Origin: Ophioceras dolichostomum
Taxonomy: Eukaryota; Ascomycota; Sordariomycetes; Magnaporthales; Ophioceraceae
Reading direction: 5' to 3'
DNA length: 64,000 nt
NCBI GenBank assembly: GCA_003049485.1
Contig: PYST01000005.1
Span: 1 to 64,000 of the forward strand
The notes under the pieces: generated by a model
Told to the model about the DNA's origin: nothing
Databases searched by the model: none
The model's input: the letters and a program-made list of their open reading frames with translations, nothing else
Shown: piece by piece, positions 45,426 to 57,203 of the stretch
Layout of the letters: each line of letters opens with the position of its first letter
How positions within the stretch are numbered: the first letter of the stretch is position 1
Program-made: the position numbers and the translations under genes

Positions 45426-46971
45426 CTAGTAGCTCGGTCCTCCCCCAGCCACCGCTCCATCACTGGCGCTCCTCACGAACGGCTCCAGAGGGAAAACTTG
45501 CGACTCAGGTGTCACTCCGTCGTACAGGCCCGCCCACCGCTTAGCCAGCTTCCCAGGCGTATTCCAGGCCAGCTCAGGATCGCGGAGCCAAAGGCGTACG
45601 AGATGTCGTCTTTTTTTATGTCGTCAATCATTGTTAGCTTCAACTCTTGAAGCCCCCAAGAAGGAAACGGGGCAGACAAAAGGACTAGACTCAGACGACT
45701 CACTGCTTCTCATCAGTATCGACAAACCCATCCCTCGCGTGGAACAACGCGACGTTGTTCACAAACTGCATGTCACCCTTCCGGAAATCCGTCGCGACGT
45801 GGAACTTCTCCCCCAGAAAATGCAGCGCGTCGAGGGCCTCCGCCTGCGCCTCCGTGATGGGCGGCACGTCGGAGCCGCGGGGTAGCGCGCCGAAGCCGAC
45901 GAGGGAGCGGCGCGCATACTGCAGGATGACTCGCTCCGGTGTGTTAGTGGTGGCGGGCTGGTGGAAGAGGAGCGGGCGGAGCTGGTAGCGCTCTTGTTTG
46001 GCTTTGCCGAAGCTGTGTTTTGTCGTGTGATGATGATGATGAGTATCCGGTTAGCACGTGGTCGGCCTTGAGACGGAGTGCTACCTCCAGGAGAGCCAGA
46101 CGACCGCTTACTTCTCGACCGGCCAGTCCGCCGCCAGCGTGTGGATCAGATCAGGCCTCGTCCTCGCCAGCTCGTTGTACACCCTCCACGTGCTGGCCAG
46201 CTTGCTCGCGCCGCCCTCAGCCGCCTCTGCCAGGGCGAACAGCGAGACGATGTCGCCCGAGTCCGTGTGGAAGACCTGCTTGTCGCGCGTGTAGGCCGGG
46301 CTGCCGATCTTGGCGGCGCTGTTCTCGAACGAGGCAGTGAGGTCCTTGATGTGCACCAGCATCACATCCTCGCGTCTTTTGGTGCCCTTCTCGGCGTCAG
46401 CGACGACCTCGCGGGCGTCCTGCCGGCCCCTGAGCGGGGCGATGTGCGAGGATATGCCGGCGTAGATGAGCACGTTCTCCTCGCGCGTGTGCGAGTCGAC
46501 GGGCACGCCGCGGATCACGAAGAAGCCATGTCCGGAGTGCAGCTCTGATGAGAGGCGTCGCAGCTCCGAGTGCAACTTTGGGAGGGGGAACGTGCTGGCG
46601 TTGACGTGGCCGAGGGGGAGGTTCAGTGCTGGTGGCGTCGAGTTAGCGCCTCACTGCGGTTGAGAGACCGACGATTGTTTTTGCGCTGTGGGCTCACCCT
46701 TAAAGTGCTTCACGGCGTCCTCTATTTCTGCAAGCTGGTCCTCGTTCAGGACGTAGGTCCAGTCATAGCTCTCGGCGAGTGTCTCGCCTTCCCAGACGAA
46801 GTCGCCCTTCAGCTGCTCGGGGAATCCTTTGGGGAGTGATTTCTCCAATAATTCCTCTTTGAGACGCCTGGCCCTGCGTGCCTCGTACTTGTGTGAATCA
46901 GGAGCGTAGGAGATGTCAGGCTGACCCGGAGGCCGTGCCGCTGCCGGCGTGTGGAAGACGGCTGCCGCCAT
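45426..46971 (-). CDS. TauD/TfdA-family 2-oxoglutarate-Fe(II) dioxygenase
   Basis: Four minus-strand exons, 46698-46971, 46112-46628, 45704-46012 and 45426-45609, give 427 residues with matching phases. The fold's iron ligands are visible: H212-T-D214 in exon 2 (VFHTDSGD) and H355 in NNVALFHARDGF, with the 2-oxoglutarate-binding arginine in RHLVRLWLRD at 368-377, reached only through the exon 3/4 join. The N-terminal 90 residues carry the fungal extension with GDFVWEG and SYDWTYVL. Family members hydroxylate taurine, sulfonates, choline-like or herbicide substrates. Length and motifs are normal for the fungal group, but the substrate is not predictable. The methionine-type permease lies just downstream on the same strand, which hints at sulfur or amino-acid nutrition. 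Confidence 0.88.
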
Positions 46972-47704
46972 GTTTGAGTATTGGTATCTTCGACTCGTTT
47001 ATTTTGGTCCGCTCAATAGGAAGGCGTGGCGCATTCGCCAACTCTTTTGCTGCTTTTTGAGCTCACCCATCTGATGTCCGACCGTCTGAAGCAGTGTTGT
47101 TGCAACCCACCCTTTTTAAACTTCCCCGCCTGAGCATGAGGGGTACTCTTTGAGTGACCAAACAGTGTCCAATGATTGCGTGATCGACAACTCATCCGTG
47201 CAGCTATTCCATCCCGGCTTTAGTCATCCGTAGCAGTGTTTGTGTTCTCCTTGCCGGGTTGGACGACAGTCCCGCCGTCCGTCGGTGGGAGGCGGAGCAG
47301 GCCAGTGCCAGTGCCGGCTTGCAGATTACTGTACCGAACATCACAAGGCGTACTATGTAATACGCGAACTGGCGGGTGGCTCCGTCAACGTGTTTGGATG
47401 TAAGGCTTGATGGTGTTTTTCCTTTTTTGTCTTTTTCCATCCTGGATTCAATGTTGTATTAGGCTTATGGGAGTGTGATATGCCCTCACACGCCAAACCC
47501 CTGAATCTTGTACTTGCAATCATCATTTACGGAGTGTGCCCTCAGGACAGAGCTACAACACTTCAAAACAACTTCATTACGTTCATTTCGTACCAAGAAA
47601 ACTAGGTTATCTAGGAAGCAAGTAAACAAGAGGCTTCCTGCGTCTCTCTATTAGTAACTGCTGCCAAAGCAGATTCTCAGGGGGGAAGTGCGTCATCACG
47701 ACTA
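46972..47704. other. Intergenic, 730 bases
   Basis: Promoter side of the TauD gene. No gene, repeat or RNA seen. Confidence 0.55.
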
Positions 47705-48271
47705 TCAATTTCCCCAAACTAGGTTGATATGTGGCCCAATTTGCGTGTGCTCATACGCCAACATCGTGTTGCACCTGCGCACGAGAATGGTCTGCGAAAT
47801 GGCAAGCCTTCCGATTGCATCAAGCGTTCTGGCCCAGGTTTTGACACGACGAAGCGCGGTGTGGTAGCACAGGTGGTCACCGACAAAGCACTCCTCGAAC
47901 GCGGACCGGCTCCCGAATACGTGGCGGTCGAGGCTCTCCTCGAGCAGGCGGAACTTCCGCAGGAGGAGCTGATACTCCTCCTTGAGCCAGGCGGACTTCC
48001 ACCAGTCGGCCGCCTGCCACTGAAGCTCGCCGCACGTGGCCGCAAGCTTGTCCATCAACTCTTGGGCATCGCACCTCGTCCAGTCAAGCTTCTGTCGTGT
48101 GATGATCTCGCCAGAAACAGCAGGGACCTGCTGCTGCGCCTGGGGCAGCGACATGGGACAGAAGCCGCCACCGAGACTGCTGCCTCGCTCCTGGGAGTAG
48201 CAAGGCGCCATCGTCTGGGCTCTCACTAGCGGGATCTGATGCTGCTTTGCCGGAGCGAATGCCGGCGACAT
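47705..48271 (-). CDS. Hypothetical 188-residue protein
   Basis: An uninterrupted frame with an ATG at 48271. The first 50 residues are Gln/Pro/Gly-rich. From about residue 55 the composition is that of a helical globular protein (repeated Trp, Leu, Glu and Arg, for example LQWQAADWWKSAWLKEEYQLL), ending in VWGN. No signal peptide, membrane helix or known motif. It could be a small lineage-specific gene or part of the decayed material that surrounds the NACHT gene. Only the open frame and the sensible composition support it. Confidence 0.4.
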   Translation of the reverse strand: MSPAFAPAKQHQIPLVRAQTMAPCYSQERGSSLGGGFCPMSLPQAQQQVPAVSGEIITRQKLDWTRCDAQELMDKLAATCGELQWQAADWWKSAWLKEEYQLLLRKFRLLEESLDRHVFGSRSAFEECFVGDHLCYHTALRRVKTWARTLDAIGRLAISQTILVRRCNTMLAYEHTQIGPHINLVWGN

Positions 48272-48897
48272 CCCCTTCAGCTAATTGGCGACGACTAAAA
48301 AGAATGTGAAGAAGGAAATATTAGGACAAGAGAACGTGGCGCCTTTTAGAGGCCACATCCGCTGTTGGGCGAACCGACTCATATATCATTTTTGATTACA
48401 GGGGTGTGCGATAGGAACAATGAGAAGTCAGCACAAAAGTTCATTGTTCATTGGTGGTCTATCTGTCTTTATTGCTCTGTCATCAGTTCCCACCGTCAAA
48501 GTGCCTACCCAGCAATTCATACATACCCCTCAACAACAAAGGCTTTGTCAGTAGGTGGTCCTGGAATCACCACAAGAAGGAGACATATTTACGAAACTAC
48601 CTACCTATCTAGGGCTACCTAGTGCTTCTTTGTGACTCGCAGGAGGCATTGTCTTCGGTCCGCAAAAATCCGTCGCGAGAAGAGTCACACGCCCAGCAAT
48701 CTCACCACGTTGATCAGGAAATAGAAATGTGGCCGGCAGAAGTTGAGTGATGAACACGAGAGAAAGTAGAAAGTACTGAAAGAAAGGCCCACAGGCGCCT
48801 TCCAAGCTCCTAGAGTACGGTAGCTTCGCAGTGAAACGCCCTCCCGGCACTTGCATCCAGGCAAACACCTCATCAAGGCCCAGGATGGCAGCGGCTC
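48272..48897. other. Intergenic, 620 bases
   Basis: No gene supported. It lies between the 3' end of the NACHT gene and the start of the hypothetical 188-residue ORF, both on the minus strand. Confidence 0.5.
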
Positions 48898-51800
48898 CTA
48901 ATCCGAGCCGGCAGCGGCGGCTCTCCTGCTCTCCTCCAGCAATCCGTTCGCATCAGCCAGCTCTCTCAGGCGTCTTTTCACTGCTAATCGACCCAAAGGC
49001 TTCGATCTGCCAGGACTTCGTGCGAGATCGCCCACCAACAACCCGCACACAAGGCCTATCATGAGGTCCATACTGAAGCAAGCTAATACAGTATTAGCCC
49101 TTGATTTCCGAGCCTCAGTCTCGAGTCGTAGGACTTCAGCAACAGCCTCGTCCGCAACTCCGAAGTGGAGGGTTATTGGTTCAGAGCCTGCGGCGTCACA
49201 TATATTCTCCAGAGCGTCGTCGAGCAAGCGGGTCAGGACGATTACGTCCTTTTCGAGCTCTCGCTTGATGTTTACCACTGCCTTGGGATCGAGGGACTCG
49301 TGAGTTGGGCCGATCACGAAAACCGGGGTCGGCTCCTTTTTTACTTTGGTTGGGAGACCCCTCTCGTCTGAGGACATGGTGTGGAGGCATTGGCGCTCCG
49401 GGGTGATCCAGACATGATATGGGACAGACCAAAGGGATTCATTCCCCCACCCCTGATACGGATCATCTGGATGTCACGCCGGAGGGTTAGTCAATCGGGA
49501 CCAAATCGGGAATATAACAGAGGATGCAGTCAACTAACCTTCGTAGGGGCTGTGCCTCAAGGGGCAGCGGCCCCCGCAGTTCTCGAACAAGTTCATCTGG
49601 ATCTGTCTATTAAAGGTCTCATCTAGGAGCGCACCTCCGGTGCCGTACGGTGGAGTGCCCACCGAATTGCGGACATGCATGCCAACTAGCTGCCAGAAAA
49701 TATCCCAGGTGAAAGGACCAAGTGGCCGCATATGCCGAGCACAAACATCAGAAATAACACGCCGGGTAGCGTCGGTGCTGAAGTCTCGGCTGGCTTGATG
49801 AAATTTGTGAAAGAACTCGACCACAGAGTAGTGACCGAAGTCGAAAAGCTCGTCGCGCTGATCCCATGCAACGAGGTGATGACAGGCCGCCCGGATCTGG
49901 CTCTCTGTGGCTCCAGAGAAGTCTTTTGAGCATGACGTCCCCTGAAGCACAGCTCTCATGAAGTCTCGCCCCGATAGCCTGAAGTCCTGTTAGGGCAGCA
50001 ATGCCAGCAGAAGCTGAATGGTTGGTATTCAAATTACCCTAGTGAACTCGCTTGGGTCGTCTCGAATCTCCGAGAGCAGTCGGGAATAGAAGTCGTTGAG
50101 CTTGACCAGGAAACTGTCCAGGACGGAGAGCAGTTCGAACGATTGCAACCTTGGCTCGCAAATGTACTCGAGGGAGACTTTGGCCCATCGAAAGCTGGGG
50201 GGAGATGACCCAGTTCCATGGCTCGGCAGTCAGTAAGAGCTCTCTTGAGGGATCAGGGTCTTGGGGCGTCTCAAGGGTGGTTTTGTAGCACTCACTTTCC
50301 CTCAGCCCTTGTTTTCAAAGAAGTTTTGAGCTGAAATCTGATCTGATCTGTGCAACCCTTCTTCCTGCAGAGTTTCCTGTCGATGGTGTGGTCGACGAAA
50401 GAGTCCAGGTCATGGTTCGTCATTGACTGGCTGAGCAGGATCCGATCCCAACCCTCCTCCATGTTCTCCTCGATGTCGGTCTCGAAACGACTGGAGAAGA
50501 AGACTTTGACAGAAGTCGGCAGCTCCAGCAGGTCGTTAAAGAGCTCCATGATGTTCAGGCGCTCCAGTCCCTTCCCGGTTGCGAGACATTCATCCATGGC
50601 ATCAAGCACGATGTAAGACCGAGGGTTCATGCTGGCTATGTCGCAGATGAGCCTCTTGGCATCTCGGGCGTCCAACTGCTTGTCGGCCCGGATATTGTAT
50701 TCGGCTTCAAGTACTTTGAAGCTTTTCGTAGCCTGACCCAGCTGTCGTAGGATGCACCGGAGAATCCCACGAGCCCCTGAGTCCGTCCCCGATCCGATTG
50801 TCTCGTACGAGTCGCGAGTTCCCGAGCAGTAGAAGACCGCCATCGGCACTCCAGTCACGCCGGTCGTTTTGTACTTATCTCTGACGTGCTCAAAAACCCT
50901 GGAACTAAACTCAGAACTAGATTAGATACATGTCTCTCAGGATGGAAGGGTGTTGAATCACTCCACTTACGTGATGGTGGTCTTGCCGGCCCCAGCTATG
51001 GTTGGAAAATGTTAGCTAACATGCCTTATCACAGTGGTGTGAAGAGGTTACCATGATATGGGTATGCAGATCATTACCTTCACCCTCGATGCGGAGACCA
51101 GCTGCGGCGTCCCCTCTCTCCCATCTTCTGAATGCGTCCGTCGCGAGAATCCAGGCACCGGCCTCATCCTTGAGGGCGTCCGGGATTTTATCACGTACGA
51201 TGGCATGTCCAATCTCCTTTCCAGGGAAGACCCAGTCCAGAACTTTCTGATGGTGGGCATCTGTGAGAATACTCCGCGTTAGATTAAACGGTGAATTGTT
51301 GCGGGAAACGGGAAGCATTGCGTCAAATATCGCACCCTTGATAAAGCTTTCGAGGGCAACCACAGCCCGGCTAGATCGGGCAGCATCTCGTTGGATGTTC
51401 TGCAGTTTGTGCTTCACTTCGGTGAACTCTGCGTCCGTATCTGTACCAGGGAAAGTTGATTAGCGGAGGAACGACTAAGATCATTGTTGCGACGCAGATG
51501 TAGCACCCTTACTTTCTTCTGCCACTCGCCGGAGGCACTCCTGGACACGTGCATCGCAGACTCGGCTTCTTGCATCAGGGGCTGCAAAGACGAGCGCTCA
51601 TCGAGATTCCGCAGGGTTTTAGCTGACAGCGAGATACAGCAAACATGTTAGCAACGGTCCGGACTCAAGGTACCTGACAAGGTCTACCGTACCAATCCAG
51701 CCGTCCGTCTCCAAGCTGAGAATGCCAGCTGCGAGGCGCAGCTGAGCAGCAAACGCCCCTGCTATGCAACCGACCAGCTCTTCCCTCCCCGTCGTTGACT

Positions 51801-52573
51801 TGCGGAGGTACTGAGCGCAGATCCTCGCGTATTGCGGAGCTCTTCGGCCAAGAATGTCGCTGCTTGGCATGCCGCTTCGTGGTGATGCTTTCCGTTCACG
51901 ATCATATATTGCATTTACACCCCGTTAGCAATTCAAATCGACCGTTAACATAGCAGAAAAGACCTTTAAAAATTGACGTACAGTTACTCCACAGGATACC
52001 GCGGTCCAAGCAATTGCACCTGTCAAACAGAAGGGAGAAGGGTTGTTCCATTAGTCGGGCTGGCTACTGAGCAAGACGGACGGACTTCTCCGCTCCACAA
52101 CAGAACTTGGAGTTCAATGTAATGTACCGCATTTTCTACTGTATTTTTCAACAGACGAGCAGGAACGGCATTGTATTGTATGGATCTGACTGGTGCCGTC
52201 CGGAAAAGTACAATGGCGAATACGGTACGGTTCCTTGCGTTGCACGCCCTAACGGAGAGGGAAGGCTTAGGTACTACTTACCATACCCAGTAGGATCCAG
52301 ATTCATGGCCTTGCCGACGACGTCTTTAAACTTGAACGCGGCCTCCAAAATCTTGTACACAACGCTGCGGACATTGACGACTCGGGGAGCATGCGAGCCC
52401 AGACGGGGGATCTTGACGATCCAGCCATCTTTCTCGCGCGCGGCTTTGCTCTCCTCGATGCTACTGATGAGCGCTTTAACGCTCAGCTTTTCCGACTCTT
52501 CAACAGTTTCGCCGCATCAGGATCTGTCTCTGCGAGCTCGCCGAGAGCGACCTCCCATAGTCCCTCGGCCGAC
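48898..52573 (-). CDS. NACHT-domain NLR-like receptor, multi-exon, with a frame break in exon 1
   Basis: Minus-strand segments read in order as one fungal NLR. Exon 1 (52282-52573) starts MSAEGLWEVAL, the family's usual N-terminus, but near 52500 the frame shifts: the ATG frame stops, while the conserved continuation (EESEKLSV to KFKDVV) is in another frame. A 38-base exon (51982-52019) follows, then helical exons between about 51900 and 51070. P-loop GAGKT sits in a short exon near 51000. The main NACHT exon 50296-50898 has VFEHVRD, Walker B YIVLDAMDEC and an FFSSR sensor. Later exons carry FRWAKVSLEY and GHYSVVEFF, and the last runs to 48898 with one hydrophobic helix (near 49070). No ankyrin or WD repeats are seen. 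Fungal NLRs of this kind act in non-self recognition and programmed cell death. Exon edges before the P-loop are uncertain. It may be a pseudogene or an assembly error. Confidence 0.68.
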
Positions 52574-52687
52574 ATAGCTATGGCGGTAGCCGAGGAGGGA
52601 AAGGGAGTGGAATTTGGCTGGGGGAATGTCGTGGATTGATGAGAAGATGGGGGAAGGGCTGGCTACTAGGTAGACACCTAACTTACT

Positions 52688-53083
52688 TTAGAAGCGGCGG
52701 CGACCGAACGCCCAAGAGCGGAGTAAATCACGCTCCTGAACCGGATGAAGAATCACGGGATAGGCGCGCTGAGGTGGGTCGTGGATTTCAGTCACGACCC
52801 GTCTCCCGACCAGAGTTTGGGTTGGAGGGAAAACTTCTGGTTGGGCAGCAGCAACAGCAGCAACAGTAAGCGCCTGCTGCTGCGAGCTCGCTGGGCTCGC
52901 CTGGGAGGGTCGCACAGACGGTGCTCGCGCTGCCTGTCCTGGCTGCTGCTGCTGCTGAACACCTGCATGCATGTTGGTTCTATTTTCGGACGCCTGGGGC
53001 GGCGGCGCAGGAGGCCTGACAGGGACAGTGACCTCCCCGACCACGATGCCGACGTTGTAGCGAGGCACGGTGTAGAACTGCAT
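52688..53083 (-). CDS. Hypothetical 131-residue Gln/Ala/Pro-rich protein
   Basis: A single frame from the ATG at 53083, beginning MQFYTVPRYNVGIVVGEV, followed by a Pro-rich segment, a run of five Gln, an Ala/Gln-rich middle and a conserved-looking end (YPVILHPVQERDLLRSW, then GRRRF). It ends 115 bases before the NACHT start on the same strand. A GTAAGT donor overlaps just beyond its stop, so it could be a mis-framed upstream exon of that gene, but no joined reading frame was found. No family recognised. Confidence 0.4.
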   Translation of the reverse strand: MQFYTVPRYNVGIVVGEVTVPVRPPAPPPQASENRTNMHAGVQQQQQPGQAARAPSVRPSQASPASSQQQALTVAAVAAAQPEVFPPTQTLVGRRVVTEIHDPPQRAYPVILHPVQERDLLRSWAFGRRRF

Positions 53084-53647
53084 TGTCAAAGAGAGATTTC
53101 TCGACAATGCACACAAAGAAGTTGACAAAGAGTCTCGTGGCGATGGCGCAAAAAGAAGAAATGACAATCCTTTGTTATTGAAGAGACCACGCTGCCTTTT
53201 ATATTGAAAGAAAGAGAGACATAAGTGAGAACGGGACAAGACAAGGTGGAAGCTCGGTGGTAGGTTCGAGAAAACAAGCCTCTCCCGAGTGGGCCGGGGA
53301 ACTGGAAGGAGGCAAGCACAATCGGGACTTCCATGGTTCCACCATCTTCCACCTCGCGTCGAAACACGCGTCGGTGGGCACACAAAAAGGCGCGCTTTTT
53401 GAGCGGACAGAACCGTCCGATGTGGGATCAGTACGTGGACGGGATCATGCCGCTATCCGCCACAAGGGACAACCCACTTGCCCACGGCCCGGCCTTAGGA
53501 CAGAGATAATTGCGGCGTGGCACCGGCAAGATCCGCCTCGTTTCCCAGGCGCTTTAGCGGTACGTGCCCCGGCGTAAAGATCCGAGTCTTCCTGAGCTCC
53601 TCAGTCATATCACTTTAGGAAGTTAGACTCACTACCTAGGTACCTAG
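53084..53647. other. Intergenic, 560 bases
   Basis: Contains the promoter side of the 131-residue ORF and the end of the dehydrogenase relic. No gene seen. Confidence 0.5.
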
Positions 53648-54427
53648 TCAGGAAACAACACGCTCCTCTTCCCCACGAAATGCAAGTATGCGATAGCAGG
53701 CAGGTGATTGGCACTCACTAGGAGCCACTTCCATATTCAGCACATCCACCCTTATCCCATGCGGCAGAAAGAACGTGCTCAAGCCCGCGTCCATCTGCGT
53801 CGCAGCCGTTTTCCTCGCGATATATGACGGGCCACCATCCATAAGCCGCGAATACCCCGAGACGCCCGCGTTCAGCAAGACCTGGCTCTTCACATCCGGC
53901 ATGTTTCCTGCCTCGTTGCGCCATATCGAGCAAATCGAGAAACGCAACAGCCCTGAAGAACGCACCCGTCACGTCTACCTCCCACAGCCTGCCGAACTTC
54001 TCCTCAGACCAGTTCTGCCAGATGTAGTCCTGCAGCTGGGCAGGGGTAGGGCTAGGTGTCATGCTGGGGAACTAGGGGCCGTTAAGCCCTGAGTTGGCAA
54101 CCACGAGGTTGACGAACCTGGCTTCGGAGGCTATGCGCGAAGCCGCCGTGGCGAGCTCGGTTTTGAACGTCCCATCGGCTTGGGTGGGGATCATGGTGCT
54201 GTGCGGGGGGCTCAGCTGCTTCACAGAGCGTGGAGAGCTCTCAGCCGAGGATGTAGACCTTTGCGCTTGAGATTTCGGGCCCGGGCGATGGAGAGGCTGA
54301 GACCACGGCCACCACCATTGACAATTGCTACCATGCCATTGACATTGAAGAGGTTTGCCGGGTCGTATTCTGATGGGCCTTCGGTCGTTTGGACACCATT
54401 CGTGGTTTCATTCGGGCTGCTGCTCAT
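53648..54427 (-). pseudogene. Decayed short-chain dehydrogenase/reductase (SDR)
   Basis: Minus-strand pieces in different frames line up with an SDR. The ATG at 54427 starts MSSSPNETTNG; then come an NAD(P)-binding glycine motif (VNGGGRGLSLSIARA), KVYILG with an in-frame TGA where Arg (CGA) is expected, FVNLVVANSGL, an in-frame TAG, EVDVTGAFFRAVAFLDLL, then another frame change to QVLLNAGVSGYSR and the active-site-like region YIARKTAATQM, where the catalytic YxxxK has become Y-I-A-R-K. At least two stops and two or three frameshifts are visible, too many for introns. SDRs normally reduce carbonyls with NADPH. This copy cannot make a full enzyme. Confidence 0.8.
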
Positions 54428-55258
54428 TATAACTTGAACTGTGAAAGTCGCCATCCAGTAATTAAGCACTCAGTCCTGTTAATTGGCAAGTATTCTCGGC
54501 TGGCGTTTCTACAAGATGCCAGGAGTACGGGAATATCGAGAAAGAAAACGAGGAAGCATTTCGTGTCCGAGTGTATGAAAAGACCAGGGAGCGGCTGGAT
54601 CTGAATTTTATCATGCAGTTGTCCACGTCCACGAAAATACCAGTAGCGATCTGCATATCACAGGACTGGCGGCTTGGAATACAGGAGCACGTCATGGAAC
54701 TTTGCTGTGCTACTTTCCATTCAAGCTCCAGTGCGTGCTCCTACATGCACCTCGTAACCGGCCCAAGAACGGATTATTTCCGATTGCAGGCAATAACACT
54801 GTTGAAGTGCGCGATGTACAGACGCAGGGATCCAAGAATCCTTACCAGTGACGACGCTCAGTGGCTTTTGTAAGAATGCCGTGCGAACAAGCAATGAAGC
54901 TCGCGCCATTTCAAAAGATACTTGTACTAGCGCTCTCTACTGTAGTGTAATAGCTGAGTGCTGTAATAAGTCGGAGAAGTGCAGCTTAAGGTCTACGAGT
55001 ACCAGGCCTTTTTAGATAACCAAAAAGACAAGTAGCCTCGGCGTAGATCGAATTCGTAGTGCTAATATGGTAATATGGTGTTATTTAATTGCGAAAGTTA
55101 CTTTCCAGAAACCTCTCGGATAGGGCTGATGAGAGCTCCAACCTCTCGCTAAGAACCTATACCAGCAACCATCTCCAACAACCATGGAGAGGGTGTGAGC
55201 CCAGATAAGTCCAACAGCAGACGAAGACCGGAGCTAGAACTGCAGACTATGACCGCAT
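54428..55258. other. Intergenic, 830 bases
   Basis: No gene supported. AT-richer than its surroundings around 54950-55100. Confidence 0.5.
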
Positions 55259-55894
55259 CTAAGCAGCACACACCATCTTTCCTGAGCCGTACTGCACGTT
55301 ACGGACAAGACAAGGCGGCATGGGCGTAGTGCTGCCCAGTCCACTCCCGCAAGACGGCTGGTTCTGGTCGCCGGCCCAGTCATTGGTGCAGACCTCGTCG
55401 ACTCCCCACTTACAGACAGGATCCACGATGTTGTACAAGGTGATAGGGGTCTGGGAGTGGCAGGCCGCGGCGAAGTTGAAGCCGTTCGCGGCCAGGATGG
55501 GCAGGGAGCCGTCGGGGGTGTAGAGGAGAGACGCGCAGCGAGCCATGGGCACGACCTCGGCCTGGGCTTCGAGCGGGCCTCCCATCTGGGGGCTCGCAGT
55601 GGCGGACTGGCCGGCCACGAGGTAGTTCCAGGCGTCGTAGGAGATGTCGTGAGCTCCCTGGGAAGAGTCGACCTTGAGAAGATCCACGCTGCGGCCGTTG
55701 GTGGTGACGGATACGCAGAGGTTGTTGCAGCCGGGCCAGCCGGGGAAGTAGGCCACCCGATTGGTGTTGATCTTGCAGCCCGGCACGCCGATGGAGGACG
55801 AGTACTGCTCGTGGGGAGTGACCCAAACGGTCCCGGCCGTGGTAGTTCCGAGAAGGGAGGCGAAAGCCGCGGTAAGTGAGACGTTGAATCGCAT
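55259..55894 (-). CDS. Secreted 10-cysteine protein, barwin/double-psi-like
   Basis: An intronless gene of 211 residues with a signal peptide of about 20 residues (hydrophobic core FASLLGTTTAG). The mature protein has ten cysteines. The segment with YFPGWPGCNNLCVSV, NGRSVDLLKVD and DISYDAWNYL resembles fungal secreted proteins with a barwin or RlpA-like beta-barrel, in which a short hydrophobic-Asp strand follows paired cysteines. I am not certain of the family. The C-terminus ends in a cysteine-containing VCAA. Possible roles are a wall-loosening, lectin-like or effector protein. The gene is complete and sits next to the dead SDR and 1.3 kb from another double-psi-like gene at 57204. Confidence 0.75.
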   Translation of the reverse strand: MRFNVSLTAAFASLLGTTTAGTVWVTPHEQYSSSIGVPGCKINTNRVAYFPGWPGCNNLCVSVTTNGRSVDLLKVDSSQGAHDISYDAWNYLVAGQSATASPQMGGPLEAQAEVVPMARCASLLYTPDGSLPILAANGFNFAAACHSQTPITLYNIVDPVCKWGVDEVCTNDWAGDQNQPSCGSGLGSTTPMPPCLVRNVQYGSGKMVCAA

Positions 55895-57203
55895 GGTTGC
55901 TGTCTTACGGCCGGCTGAGTGGATCTCGTCTGTCAGGGAGCACCAGAGGTACCTAGTTTATTGTATATGATTGGCGATGCTAGTGGTATGTGGCCGAGCT
56001 GGTGGTGGGGAGGGTAAAGATGGGAAGACGGGTGGATTCGGCCGTACGCGAGCTCCGTGGCTCAGGATCATTAAATACACAAGCACCCTTCCGGCTGGCC
56101 TCAATGGTTGCTATCGGGCAGGCAGACAGTAACCTCACAGAGGTCCAGCTGCGGACAAAGGATAAAGAACCCATCAGGTGTCGAACCCCTCCCACACATA
56201 AAACCACCCACGCTGCTATCACTGTAAGGCATACTCAAACTCACCCCCTTCTAAAAGCAGTGAAATATCAAATCAGTCACTATGACATGACATCCGAGTT
56301 TACGACACTAACCGTTCCCTCGCCCACGTCATAAGCAAGAAGGAGTTCGTGATCTCTGGCATTCATAGCACTGTTCAGGGCCACGCCGCACGCGGCACAA
56401 AGACAGAAAAAGTCCAACAAAGCACAGAGGTGGGAGGCACTCGACATGTCTCAGACAAAGCTGAAGCGAAGGAAGTCTCTGGAAACAGAACCATTTTAGA
56501 GGGGGAGTTATAAAAACGATGTACGAGCCCGCTGAGCTCCTCGCCTGGTCCAGGAGCGAGCCCCTGAATCTAAGCTGGGGCGGAAGACGAGCCTCTTTGT
56601 GATCGCCTACAGAGTCACAATTACTGATTGTAACGCCATATATTCTACCAGCTTATGCATCATATGTTATGTTAACATGCGCATACGAACCCTACAGGTA
56701 ACTGATTGAAGCCAAAGTGCTCGAAACCATCAAGACGTCGAGTGTATTAGGGGGGGAGACCGGTGTGGGGCAGCTGGCATCAGCTGCCACTCACTCGACT
56801 CTCTTTCGACGTCTGGCTCCACTCACACCTGTCCAATTACGGCTAAGCGGCAGAATGTGTTCCTGGCCAAGAGGCAGGGGTAACACCGTCCATGGTCATC
56901 CTGGAGATTCCTCATCCAGGTTTCCCAGCGCAGATCATGACGATGTCCCAGACTCCAACTTCCTTCCCTTCTCTCATCAGGAGCACGAAGCAAGGCTTCA
57001 GCTACTAGCCAACAAGCATGGCGCACGTACAATAATGATATAATTGGCCCGGCCAATTTTTCCTTTCGCTCATCTCCAACCACGCTCACTCCTCGCTCCA
57101 AGATGATCTCGTTGCCGAGCTATCGAGCAATTTCCGACCGACTGCCGTCATCATCATCGTCCACAAGCTCCAAATAATCAATTCGAAGAGATAAGACTCA
57201 ACA
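55895..57203. other. Intergenic between divergent genes, 1.3 kb
   Basis: Shared promoter region of the secreted 10-cysteine protein (minus) and the membrane-anchored double-psi protein (plus). An imperfect hairpin sits at 56526-56558 (CTCCT...AGGAG). No gene supported. Confidence 0.5.
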
